A DNA stretch of 64,000 nucleotides from Acidobacteriota bacterium (GTDB lineage Bacteria > Acidobacteriota > Polarisedimenticolia > Polarisedimenticolales > Polarisedimenticolaceae): NCBI GenBank assembly GCA_029861955.1, contig JAOTYK010000017.1:26656-90655 (forward strand), in the 5' to 3' direction. Both the position numbers and the translations under genes were made by a program. Positions 34,423 to 42,189 of the stretch are shown here, one piece after another. Every line of letters starts with the position of its first letter. The first letter of the stretch is position 1. The notes below the pieces were generated by a model. That model was not told the DNA's origin, made no database searches, and saw nothing but the letters and a program-made list of their open reading frames with translations.

Positions 34423-35801
34423 TGGCCGAACGTACGGAGTCGCGACGAATCCTGCTGGTGGACGACGACGAGACCTTCCGCCAGGTGCTCGGCTCGGAGC
34501 TGTCTCGCCTCGGACACGACGTGAGTGTCGCTCCGACGGGCGGCGATGGCGTGACCGTCGCCTGCCGGGACATCCCCGAGGTGATCCTGCTCGATATGCG
34601 GCTCCCCGACATGGACGGCCTGGAGGTGCTGGGGAAGATCCGCGAACGAAACCTACCGTCGGGTGTCATCGTGCTCACCGGGCACGGGACGATCGACACG
34701 GCGATCCAGGCGATCCGCCTCGGCGCCCACGATTACCTGGAGAAACCCTGCCAGGTGGCCCAAGTCGAGCTGGCGGTCCAGAAGACCCACGAACACCTGG
34801 CGCTGGTGCGGCGCCAGCGGGTTCTCCAGGACGGCTATTCGCCTCCCGACGCTGAGTCGCGGATGGTCGGGACAAGTCCCGCGTTCAACCGCTTGCGCAA
34901 GAGGATCTCGCGCATCGCCGTCGTGGACTCCACGACGATGATCCGTGGTGAGACCGGGGTCGGCAAGGAGCTGGTCGCCGCCCGCTTGCACGCCCAGAGT
35001 CCTCGCGCCGACGCGCCGTTCGTGGTGGTGGACTGCGCGGTGCTGGACGAGGACCTGCTTCGCAGCGAGCTGTTCGGTCACGAGCGCGGCTCCTTCACCG
35101 GCGCGACACGGGCGAAGCACGGTCTGTTCGAGGTCGCCCACGGCGGGACGCTGGTTCTCGACGAAGTCGGCGACACGCCCCCCACGATCCAAGCTAAGCT
35201 GCTGCGAGTCCTGGAGACGGGACGCTTCCGTCATCTCGGTGGGAACCGCGAGATCGCGGTCGATGTGCGCGTCGTGTCGGCCACCAACCGCGACCTCGAG
35301 GCGGCGATCTCGAAGCGACGTTTCCGCGAGGATCTCTACTTCAGGCTGGCGACGCTCTCGATCACTGTGCCGCCGCTGCGCGAGCGCACGGAAGATATCC
35401 CGGTGCTGGTGGAGCACTACACGGAACGCCTCAACCGCCGGTTGTCGCTGTCGGCGCGCTTCAGTGGCGCGGCCGTCGAACTGATGCAGCGTTACCCCTG
35501 GCCGGGGAACGTACGCGAGCTTATCCACGGAATGGAACAGGCGATGGTCCTGGCGGAGCGCGAGGAGATCGGCCCCGAGGGTCTTCCCGCGGTGATCCGG
35601 CGCGCCGCCGGAGCCTCCCTGGCAACGCCGGACGGGCCGGAACCCGTCGCTCTGCGCGAGGTCCAGCGCCGGCACATCCTCTCCGTGCTCGAAGCCTGTG
35701 ACGGAAACCGCTCGCAGGCGGCCCAGCGGCTCGAGATCAGCGAGCGCAACCTCCGCCGGTTGCTCAAGAAGTACGAGGAGTCGCCACCGGACGACGCCTG
35801 A
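34422..35801 (+). CDS. NtrC-family sigma-54-dependent response regulator
   Basis: The protein has 459 residues from the ATG at 34422 (GGAGG seven nt before). The receiver domain (~1-120) has [15 protein letters not shown] and EKPCQV (the conserved Lys). The AAA+ domain (~145-380) has Walker A GETGVGKE and the sigma-54 contact loop as GSFTGA, in place of the usual GAFTGA. The last ~45 residues form a Fis-type helix-turn-helix ([29 protein letters not shown]). It binds upstream sites and drives sigma-54 promoters. The GGAC-N5-GTCC pair and the TGGC-N8-TTGCA promoter directly downstream are its likely targets. Confidence 0.9.
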   Translation: MAERTESRRILLVDDDETFRQVLGSELSRLGHDVSVAPTGGDGVTVACRDIPEVILLDMRLPDMDGLEVLGKIRERNLPSGVIVLTGHGTIDTAIQAIRLGAHDYLEKPCQVAQVELAVQKTHEHLALVRRQRVLQDGYSPPDAESRMVGTSPAFNRLRKRISRIAVVDSTTMIRGETGVGKELVAARLHAQSPRADAPFVVVDCAVLDEDLLRSELFGHERGSFTGATRAKHGLFEVAHGGTLVLDEVGDTPPTIQAKLLRVLETGRFRHLGGNREIAVDVRVVSATNRDLEAAISKRRFREDLYFRLATLSITVPPLRERTEDIPVLVEHYTERLNRRLSLSARFSGAAVELMQRYPWPGNVRELIHGMEQAMVLAEREEIGPEGLPAVIRRAAGASLATPDGPEPVALREVQRRHILSVLEACDGNRSQAAQRLEISERNLRRLLKKYEESPPDDA

Positions 35802-35835
35802 TCGTACCGCGGACCGGCATCTAAAATGCGGCACC

Positions 35836-35870
35836 GGACAGGATGTCCACGCCGGCCGGACATTGCGTCC
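35836..35870 (+). promoter_or_regulatory. Pair of GGAC-N5-GTCC inverted repeats (candidate enhancer sites)
   Basis: GGACAGGATGTCC (35836-35848) and GGACATTGCGTCC (35858-35870) are two copies of one dyad with centres 22 bp apart, two DNA helix turns. They lie ~53-87 bp upstream of the sigma-54 promoter. This geometry suits two dimers of the adjacent NtrC-type regulator side by side on one face of the DNA. Confidence 0.6.
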
Positions 35871-35922
35871 GCCCCCGGGGGGCCGCCGCTGTCGCAAGCC
35901 AACCAAACGGACCCTTTTTCAG

Positions 35923-35938
35923 TGGCATCCCTCTTGCA
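35923..35938 (+). promoter_or_regulatory. Sigma-54 (-24/-12) promoter
   Basis: TGGCATCCCTCTTGCA matches the consensus TGGCAYRN4TTGCW at all fixed positions except the R, with GG at 35924-35925 and GC at 35936-35937. It lies 45 bp before the first gene of the respiratory operon. The start of transcription is expected near 35949. Confidence 0.8.
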
Positions 35939-35982
35939 ACCCCACGTCCGACATGAAGAACGTCGACCAGGAGGGGTGAGTC

Positions 35983-36423
35983 ATGGAAGGTCTTTTGCTG
36001 TTCTTGTTCACGGGTGGGGTTTTCATCGGGATGTACCTGATCCTGGATATCGGGTATCGGAGCATCGAAGCCGAGAGAGCGACGTCGGAAACCACGCAGG
36101 CCGCGCGGCAGGTCCTGCAGCAGCCGCGCTTCTTCGCCAAGGCTGAAGAGACGGCTCCTGCCGAACAGGTGCCGCTGGTTCCGGCGCATCTCATCGCCCA
36201 ACTGGAGCAGCGCCTGCGGCTCGAATACGCGGACGCCTCCCGGTTCGCGAGCCAGCCCTCCAAGGAAGGGATCTGCGACGGCTACGCCGCCTACGTGGAC
36301 GCCATGGCCGGCGATCTCGGGCGTCATATTCAGCGCGAGAGCGCTGCGACGACGGCCTTCGTCGCGCGGCCATCCCTGGAGCGCCTGTTTTCGAACCCGA
36401 AAACCGAAACACCGCTCCAGTAG
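35983..36423 (+). CDS. Small membrane-anchored protein, first gene of the respiratory operon
   Basis: The protein has 146 residues. GGAGGGG precedes the ATG. One N-terminal membrane span (~3-22: LLLFLFTGGVFIGMYLILD) is followed by a soluble helical part with heptad-like runs (LIAQLEQRLRLEYADASRFAS) to ~130. It has no CXXCH and one Cys. I do not recognise a family. Its place right after the sigma-54 promoter and before the cNMP-domain protein suggests an accessory or regulatory part of the complex made downstream. Confidence 0.7.
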   Translation: MEGLLLFLFTGGVFIGMYLILDIGYRSIEAERATSETTQAARQVLQQPRFFAKAEETAPAEQVPLVPAHLIAQLEQRLRLEYADASRFASQPSKEGICDGYAAYVDAMAGDLGRHIQRESAATTAFVARPSLERLFSNPKTETPLQ

Positions 36424-36435
36424 GCGAGTGATATC

Positions 36436-36927
36436 GTGAGGAGCGTACTGGGCGACTGCCAACTTTTCGAAAACCTCGACGAAAAACACCTGAGTCGGAT
36501 CGAGCAACTCGCCGAGCGTCGAGAGCTGACGCCGGGCGAAAAACTGTTCGACCTCGGTGCGGAGGCGGATCACGTCTTCGTGGTCCTCGACGGGACCCTC
36601 GAGATCTGCGTCCCGCTGTCGATTCATGGAACGGTTCGCGAGGTCGCCATCGCTTCCGAGAACGCGGGCACGACACTCGGCTGGTCGGCCTTCGTCAAAC
36701 CCTATCGTTTCCGCCTGTCCGCGCGTGCGGCAACCACCGCCAGCGTTGCTGCGTTCGAGCGCTCTGCGTTGCTCGGCCTCATCGAAGAGGATCCGAAGTT
36801 CGGCTGCGTCGTCCTGTGCAGGATCGCCGAGATTATCAGCGAGCGGCTTCTCACCGTGCAGGCCCTGTGGGCCCGGGAGTTACAGCGGACGATCACCGAA
36901 GGGGAGCAACTGCCGCCCCAGCATTAG
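36436..36927 (+). CDS. Cyclic-nucleotide-binding-fold protein without DNA-binding domain
   Basis: The protein has 163 residues and starts GTG. Residues ~5-125 show the Crp-type beta-roll: LFENLDEKHLSRIEQLAERRELTPGEKLFDLGAEADHVFVVLDGTLEI. The phosphate-binding cassette appears altered (ASENAGTTLGWSAF), and the helix-turn-helix of Crp is absent. It could act as a sensor subunit for cAMP-like or other small molecules, or as a structural part. It lies between a membrane-protein gene and the pentahaem cytochrome in the sigma-54 operon. No second messenger gene is nearby. Confidence 0.75.
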   Translation: MRSVLGDCQLFENLDEKHLSRIEQLAERRELTPGEKLFDLGAEADHVFVVLDGTLEICVPLSIHGTVREVAIASENAGTTLGWSAFVKPYRFRLSARAATTASVAAFERSALLGLIEEDPKFGCVVLCRIAEIISERLLTVQALWARELQRTITEGEQLPPQH

Positions 36928-36954
36928 CCGCGCCCAGTTGAGGAGGGGAGATCG

Positions 36955-37467
36955 GTGAAGACATCGTTACGCTTGACGATCGCGCTGATCGTGATCTTCG
37001 GGCTGGCGGTCGCGGGAGTTGCTGTCGCTCGTCTCGCCTGGCCCTCCGTCGAGCAGCCCATCGCCTTCAGCCACCGCCTGCACGTGACCGATCTGGGCAG
37101 CGCGTGCACGGACTGCCACCTCTATGCCGAGAGCGGCGTGCGCGCGACGATCCCGAACCTGGAGACCTGCGGCTTCTGCCACGAGGAGGCGCAGACCGAA
37201 TCTCCAGACGAGGCCCGGCTCGTGGAGCACATCGAGGCCGGCGAGCCGATCCCCTGGCGCAAGGTCTACCGCGTGCCGGACCACGTCTACTTCTCGCACC
37301 GCCGGCACACCGCGATCGCGGGAATCGACTGCACCGAGTGCCACGGAGCGATGGAGGAGCAGGAAGAGCCCGTCAGCCGGCCCGCGGTTCGGATCACGAT
37401 GAACGGTTGCATGGATTGTCACGACGAGAACGGAGTTTCGAATGACTGCCTGCTCTGCCACAAGTGA
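36955..37467 (+). CDS. Pentahaem c3-type cytochrome, membrane-anchored
   Basis: The protein has 170 residues and starts GTG; GAGGAGGGG precedes the start. The anchor spans ~8-26. Five CXXCH sites begin at Cys51, 72, 126, 152 and 165 (CTDCH, CGFCH, CTECH, CMDCH, CLLCH). FSHRLH and FSHRRH, which supply distal His ligands, are the mark of class III cytochromes. It resembles the multihaem subunits of Qrc (QrcA) and alternative complex III (ActA). It probably links soluble cytochromes to the MopB/NrfD complex. Its end overlaps the next gene by 26 nt, a sign of tight coupling. Confidence 0.85.
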   Translation: MKTSLRLTIALIVIFGLAVAGVAVARLAWPSVEQPIAFSHRLHVTDLGSACTDCHLYAESGVRATIPNLETCGFCHEEAQTESPDEARLVEHIEAGEPIPWRKVYRVPDHVYFSHRRHTAIAGIDCTECHGAMEEQEEPVSRPAVRITMNGCMDCHDENGVSNDCLLCHK

Positions 37468-39874
37468 GCGCGCCAGGACGGACCGACGCGAGTTCCTGAA
37501 ACTCCTCGGCATCGGCGCCGGTGCGGTCGGCCTGGCCGGCTGCGGTGAGTGGTCCGTCCCGGACCGACTGGTCGAGCTTGCCCTGAGAGGGCCCGGACTG
37601 GAGACCTTCCGTTCGAGCATCTGCGGTCTTTGCGAAGGCGCTTGCGGCCTGAGCGTCCGGCTCGTCGACGGCGTGCCCGTGGGTCTGAAGGGCAATCCCC
37701 GCCACCCGCTCAACCGCGGCGGTCTGTGCCCGGTCGGCCAGGCCGGCCTGCACGTGCTGTACGCACCGCACCGCCTGACGGCGCCGTTGCGACGTGGCGG
37801 CGGCGGGGGGTTCGAGGAAGCGTTGTGGGACGACGTGCTGGCGGAGATCGCCGACCGGCTTGGCGGAAGTTCCCGCGTCGCCATCCTGACCGGCGAACCG
37901 GGACGCCTGTTCGACGACCTCGCTTTTGGCTTCCTGCGCTCGCTCGGATCCGACCGCCTGGTTCGTCCTGGGGCCGCAGCATCGCTTCCCTACGCGCTGA
38001 TGCAGGGACTTGGCGAGTCACCCGCGTTCGACTTGGGCGGTGCCGACATGGTCCTCTCCATCGGACTCGACCTCTACGAGGACGGGCCCGCGCCGCTACA
38101 CGCCATCTCCGCGCTGATCGGCTCGCGGCCCGACGGCGAGCGCGCCGGGCTGATCCACGTCGGCACGCGCTTGTCGCCGAGCGCTTCGCGCGCCGACGAA
38201 CGCGTGCTGGTGCGCCCCGGCACTCACGCCGCCCTGGCCCTCGGCCTGGCGCACGTCCTGGTGCGCGAGGGTCGCTACGACCGGCGTTTCGTCCGCGACC
38301 GTTGCTTCGGTTTCGAGGACTGGACGGACGACGACGGCCAAAGCCGCATCGGTTTCCGGCGGCTGTTGCTCGAACGCTACTACCCGGATCGCGCGGCGCA
38401 GCTGTGCGGCTGCGAACCTTCCCGTATCATCCACCTCGCACGGCGCTTCGCGGCGGCGTCCCGTCCCGTCGCCGTCTGGGGCGGCGAGGCGGCTTCCGGC
38501 CGCAACGCCACCTGGACCGGCATGGCGACGCACGCCCTCAACGCGCTGCTGGGCGCGATCGACCGGCCCGGGGGCGTGACGCTCTCGTCGACGATCCCGC
38601 TTCGGCCGCTGGTGTCGGAGGCGCCGTCCCCGGCGTTCGCCGCCGGTGCCGGCGGCGCGTTCGGCGACGACCCGATCGCGGAGATCGCCGACGGCGTGCT
38701 GGACGGATCGCGGCCGCTGGACGCGCTGTTCGTGATGAGTTGCGACCCGCTCCACGAGAGCCCGGCCGGCGAGCGGCTGCGCCAGGCCCTCGAACGCATC
38801 CCGCTCGTCGTGGCCGTCACCCCGTTCCGCGACGAGACGGCGGCGGCGGCGGAGATCGTCCTACCGGGTCCCGTCTTTCTCGAATCCTGGCAGGCCGTGA
38901 CGACACCGGCCGGCGTCCCGTTCAGCGTGCTCGGCCTCGGCGCGCCGGTCGTCGAGCCGCCGCTGTTCGACACCCGTCACCCTGCAGACGTGTTGATCGA
39001 GCTGGCCCGGCGACTGGGCGGCAACGCCGCCGAGGCGCTTCCCTGGGACGGTTACGAGAGCTACCTGAAGCATCGCATCGAGGGGTTGGCCATCTCCGGC
39101 GAGGGCGCCGTGATCACCTCCGAGTTCGAGGATTCGTGGGTCCAGTACATGGAGAAGAGAGGCTGGCGTTTCCCCAAGCGCCGCGGTTCCGAAGGCGTCT
39201 GGGCCCAGCTCGCCGAACACGCGACGTGGTGGAATCCCGTGCGCGCGGAAGGCGACTGGGACCGCTTGCTGGCCACGCCGTCGGGGCGCTTCGAGTTCCA
39301 CTCGCAGAACCTGGAGCGGCGCCTGCGCGAGCTCGGCGACGGCGACCTGGCCCGTGGTGTCGAACGGCTCGGCCTCGCCGCCGCCGATGACGAGGCCTGC
39401 CTGCCACACTTCGAACCGCCGCAACCCGTCGGAGAAGATGAACTCGTGCTCTCGCCGTTCCGGCCGATCACCGCCCGCGGCCGCCTGGGGATCGCCTCGC
39501 CGATGGTGCTCGAGATGTTCGGCTACCCGGTGTTCGAAGGCTGGCGCACGTGGGCCGAGCTGGCCCCCGAGACGGCCCATGACCAGAATCTCGAAGACGG
39601 CGACGAGGTCGAGGTCCGCTCCGAGCGCGCAGCGCTGGAGGCGGTGGTCAAGGTGCGGCCGGGAACCGCCCCCGGGGTCGTGCACGTGCCGGTCGGACTC
39701 GGTCACCGCGAGCCCGTCGGCGCCGCCGCCGGCATCGGCGGCAACCCGATGGAACTGGTCGGCGACGTCCGCGACCCGCTCTCCGGAAACCTCAGCCCCG
39801 GCGCGACCCGCGTGAGCCTACGACTCTTACGCCGCCGTCCGCACGGTGGGCCGCCGCCCGAAGGAGGTCACTGA
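37442..39874 (+). CDS. MopB (molybdopterin oxidoreductase) family subunit with Tat signal
   Basis: The protein has 810 residues. A Tat signal (Arg15-Arg16 in DRREFLK, then hydrophobic) ends at LAGC, so lipidation is also possible. A 4Fe-4S site is formed by Cys61, 64, 68 and 96 (CGLCEGACG...GGLCPVG). The remaining domains follow the MopB order, with the C-terminal dinucleotide-binding barrel (LVLSPFRPITARGRLG, GTAPGVVHVPVGLGHREPVGAA). In Qrc and alternative complex III this subunit no longer binds Mo. I cannot confirm a Mo-ligating residue by eye. The stop overlaps the FeS gene by 1 nt. The catalytic role is open. Confidence 0.85.
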   Translation: MTACSATSERARTDRREFLKLLGIGAGAVGLAGCGEWSVPDRLVELALRGPGLETFRSSICGLCEGACGLSVRLVDGVPVGLKGNPRHPLNRGGLCPVGQAGLHVLYAPHRLTAPLRRGGGGGFEEALWDDVLAEIADRLGGSSRVAILTGEPGRLFDDLAFGFLRSLGSDRLVRPGAAASLPYALMQGLGESPAFDLGGADMVLSIGLDLYEDGPAPLHAISALIGSRPDGERAGLIHVGTRLSPSASRADERVLVRPGTHAALALGLAHVLVREGRYDRRFVRDRCFGFEDWTDDDGQSRIGFRRLLLERYYPDRAAQLCGCEPSRIIHLARRFAAASRPVAVWGGEAASGRNATWTGMATHALNALLGAIDRPGGVTLSSTIPLRPLVSEAPSPAFAAGAGGAFGDDPIAEIADGVLDGSRPLDALFVMSCDPLHESPAGERLRQALERIPLVVAVTPFRDETAAAAEIVLPGPVFLESWQAVTTPAGVPFSVLGLGAPVVEPPLFDTRHPADVLIELARRLGGNAAEALPWDGYESYLKHRIEGLAISGEGAVITSEFEDSWVQYMEKRGWRFPKRRGSEGVWAQLAEHATWWNPVRAEGDWDRLLATPSGRFEFHSQNLERRLRELGDGDLARGVERLGLAAADDEACLPHFEPPQPVGEDELVLSPFRPITARGRLGIASPMVLEMFGYPVFEGWRTWAELAPETAHDQNLEDGDEVEVRSERAALEAVVKVRPGTAPGVVHVPVGLGHREPVGAAAGIGGNPMELVGDVRDPLSGNLSPGATRVSLRLLRRRPHGGPPPEGGH

Positions 39875-40560
39875 TGGCTCGCTGGGGCATGACGATCGAC
39901 CTCGACCGTTGCACCGGGTGCGGCGGCTGCATGGCCGCTTGCCACACCGAAAACAACCTCGCCGCGGTCGGTGCGACGGAGACGTTCGAAGAAGACCGCG
40001 CGTTCCACTGGCTAAAGCTGCTGCCCGAGGTGTCGGGCGCCGGGGCAGAGGCGGAGGTTCGTTACATTCCGCACATGTGCGTGCAGTGCGACAACCCGCC
40101 GTGCGCGCTCGTTTGCCCCGTCCACGCCACGTACCTGAGCGAGGAGGGCATCGTCGCGCAGATCTACAGCCGCTGCATCGGCTGCCGTTACTGCATGGCG
40201 GCCTGCCCCTTCAACGCAAAGGTTTTCAACTGGTACGAGCCGGAACGCCCCGGCGAGATCGAGCAAGCGGTCAACCCCGACGTGTCGCTGCGGCCCAAGG
40301 GCGTGGTGGAGAAGTGCACCTTCTGCCACCACCGCATCGTCCGCGCGCGCGAGGACGCGGCGTCGGCGGGGCGCGCCCTGGCCGACGGCGACGTCACCAC
40401 TGCCTGTGCCGAAAGCTGCCCGGCTAGGGCCATCACCTTCGGCGACCTGGACGACCCCGAGAGCAGGGTCCGCAGGCTGTCGCGCAGCCCCCGCGCGTTC
40501 CGCCAGCACGCCGACCTCGGCACGTCGCCCAAGGTCTTCTACCTCGGTGAGAAGGAGTGA
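39874..40560 (+). CDS. Four-cluster ferredoxin-like FeS subunit (PsrB/NrfC type)
   Basis: The protein has 228 residues; AAGGAGG precedes the ATG, which overlaps the previous stop. It has four groups of cysteines for four [4Fe-4S] clusters: CTGCGGCMAAC (13-23), CVQCDNPPCALVCP, CIGCRYCMAACP and CTFCHH...CAESCP. This is the standard electron-wire subunit between a MopB protein and an NrfD membrane anchor. It has no signal and is likely exported with the Tat partner. The CTFCH here is a cluster ligand, not a haem site. Confidence 0.92.
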   Translation: MARWGMTIDLDRCTGCGGCMAACHTENNLAAVGATETFEEDRAFHWLKLLPEVSGAGAEAEVRYIPHMCVQCDNPPCALVCPVHATYLSEEGIVAQIYSRCIGCRYCMAACPFNAKVFNWYEPERPGEIEQAVNPDVSLRPKGVVEKCTFCHHRIVRAREDAASAGRALADGDVTTACAESCPARAITFGDLDDPESRVRRLSRSPRAFRQHADLGTSPKVFYLGEKE

Positions 40561-40564
40561 GCCG

Positions 40565-41932
40565 ATGAGCGCAGGTTACGACGACCAGGACCTGGAGCTT
40601 CTGCGCCCCATCGAAGAGGCCGGCTCCGGGTTCCGAGTCATGACGACGTTGATGCTCATGATCATCCTCGGCGGCTGGGTGATCTTCTCCCGCCAGATCC
40701 TGGAAGGCCTGGGAGTGACCGGTCTTAACCAGCCGGTCGGCTGGGGCTTCTACATCGTCAACTTCGTGTTCTTCATCGGCATCAGCCACGCGGGGACGCT
40801 GATCTCGGCGATCCTGCGGTTGTCCAAGGCCGAGTGGCGGCGTCCGATCACGCGCATGGCCGAGGTGATCACCGTGGTGGTGCTGGCGATCGGTGGCTTC
40901 CACCCGGTGCTCGACATGGGCCGCCCGGAGCGGATGCTCAACATCTTCACCGCCGGCCGGCTGCAGTCGCCACTGCTGTGGGACGTCAGCTCGATCAGCG
41001 CCTACTTCATGGCCTCGACGGTCTACCTCTACATCCCGATGATCCCCGATATCGCGTTGCTGCGCGACCGCGGGGTGCGGCCGCGCTGGCTCTACAACTT
41101 CCTATCCTGGGGCTGGCAGGGCACCCAGCGGCAGAAGGCGGTGCTCGACCGCGCGGTCGGCATCCTGATGATCCTGGTCATCCCGATTGCGGTGTCGGTC
41201 CACACCGTCATCTCCTACATCTTCGCGATGACGCTGCAGCCGAGCTGGCACTCGACGATCTTCGGCCCGTACTTCGTGGTCGGCGCGATCTTCTCCGGGA
41301 TCGCGGCGTTGATGCTGGTGATGATCGCGCTGCGCAAGATCTTCCACCTCGAGCGTTACCTAAAGGAGATCCACTTCGCGCACCTGTCGAAGCTGCTGCT
41401 GGTGATGTCGCTGCTGTGGTTCTACTTCACGTTCTCCGAGTACCTGACCGCGTTCTTCGGCCACGAGCCGTCGGAGATGCGCGTGTTCCTGTACAAGTTC
41501 ACGGGGCCCTACGCGCCGTTCTTCTGGGGCATGGTGGCGTGCAACTTCGTCATCCCGGTGATCTTCCTCAGCTTCCGCCGGTTGCGCACGATCCCCGGCA
41601 TCGTCATCGCCTCGACCGCGATCGTCATCGGCATGTGGCTGGAGCGCCTAAACATCGTCGTTCCGTCGCTGGCCAACCCGCGGCTGCCGTTCCCGACCGG
41701 CTTCTACGTGCCCAGCCTGGTGGAGTGGGCGATGTTCGTCGGCGCGATGGCGACCTTCATCCTCGGCTTCGTGCTGTTCGCCCGTTTCTTCCCGCTGATC
41801 TCGGTGTGGGAGATTCGAGAGGGCCGGCACGAGGGCGTGTCCGAGACGGTGGAACGGCTCGAAAGCTACCTGCCGGATCCACCCGAGAACCTCGCCGTGC
41901 GCAGCGCCCACGGGGAAGGGGAAGCGACATGA
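40565..41932 (+). CDS. NrfD/PsrC-family quinone-interacting membrane subunit
   Basis: The protein has 455 residues from the ATG at 40565 (GAAGGAG before it). About 10 transmembrane helices are visible, among them GFYIVNFVFFIGISHAGTLISAIL, PVLDMGRPERM and WDVSSISAYFMASTVYLY. Length and helix count fit the ActC/QrcD/HybB type and not the shorter 8-helix PsrC. These bind quinol and may carry a proton path. The Asp/Glu-rich LDMGRPERM between helices is conserved in the family. The stop overlaps the next start (ATGA). Confidence 0.9.
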   Translation: MSAGYDDQDLELLRPIEEAGSGFRVMTTLMLMIILGGWVIFSRQILEGLGVTGLNQPVGWGFYIVNFVFFIGISHAGTLISAILRLSKAEWRRPITRMAEVITVVVLAIGGFHPVLDMGRPERMLNIFTAGRLQSPLLWDVSSISAYFMASTVYLYIPMIPDIALLRDRGVRPRWLYNFLSWGWQGTQRQKAVLDRAVGILMILVIPIAVSVHTVISYIFAMTLQPSWHSTIFGPYFVVGAIFSGIAALMLVMIALRKIFHLERYLKEIHFAHLSKLLLVMSLLWFYFTFSEYLTAFFGHEPSEMRVFLYKFTGPYAPFFWGMVACNFVIPVIFLSFRRLRTIPGIVIASTAIVIGMWLERLNIVVPSLANPRLPFPTGFYVPSLVEWAMFVGAMATFILGFVLFARFFPLISVWEIREGRHEGVSETVERLESYLPDPPENLAVRSAHGEGEAT

Positions 41933-42189
41933 ACGCGACACCGACACCGACACCGCGCTGGATCTACGCGTTGCAGATCGCCTCGGTAGGGATGATCTGG
42001 GTCTTCGTGCTTTCCATCAGCGTCTGGATCCTCCACCTCCTGCGACTCTCCTACCGACTGAACGACGTGCCGTCGGCTTCGTTCGCCATCTCGATCGTGG
42101 CAATCCCCGTCTTCGTGACCGGGGCGAGCGTGCTGACCTACGTCTTCGTCGGCCTTCAGCGCGGGGCCAGCACCGAGGAGGAACCGTGA
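41929..42189 (+). CDS. Small two-helix membrane protein of the complex
   Basis: The protein has 86 residues. The ATG overlaps the NrfD stop (ATGA) and its own TGA overlaps the next ATG. Two hydrophobic helices lie at ~12-35 (ALQIASVGMIWVFVLSISVW) and ~49-74. The short cytoplasmic end GASTEEEP is acidic. It is similar in place to small membrane subunits such as ActD/ActF or QrcD accessory helices. Function is inferred from position only. It is too short and frame-buried to appear as a separate gene unless start signals are examined. Confidence 0.7.
   Translation: MNATPTPTPRWIYALQIASVGMIWVFVLSISVWILHLLRLSYRLNDVPSASFAISIVAIPVFVTGASVLTYVFVGLQRGASTEEEP

Noticed and set aside
34653..35906. 417-codon antisense frame to the NtrC-type regulator
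   Set aside because: It lacks recognisable motifs; the sense strand encodes clear receiver, AAA+ and Fis domains.
37549..39390. 613-codon plus-strand open frame in another frame of the MopB gene
   Set aside because: It is Arg/Pro-rich, as expected for an off-frame reading of GC-rich DNA, and it overlaps a gene with Tat and FeS motifs.
40834..42189. 451-codon frame through most of the NrfD gene
   Set aside because: Only its last 86 codons (from 41929) make a membrane protein with start signals; the rest is the off-frame shadow of NrfD.
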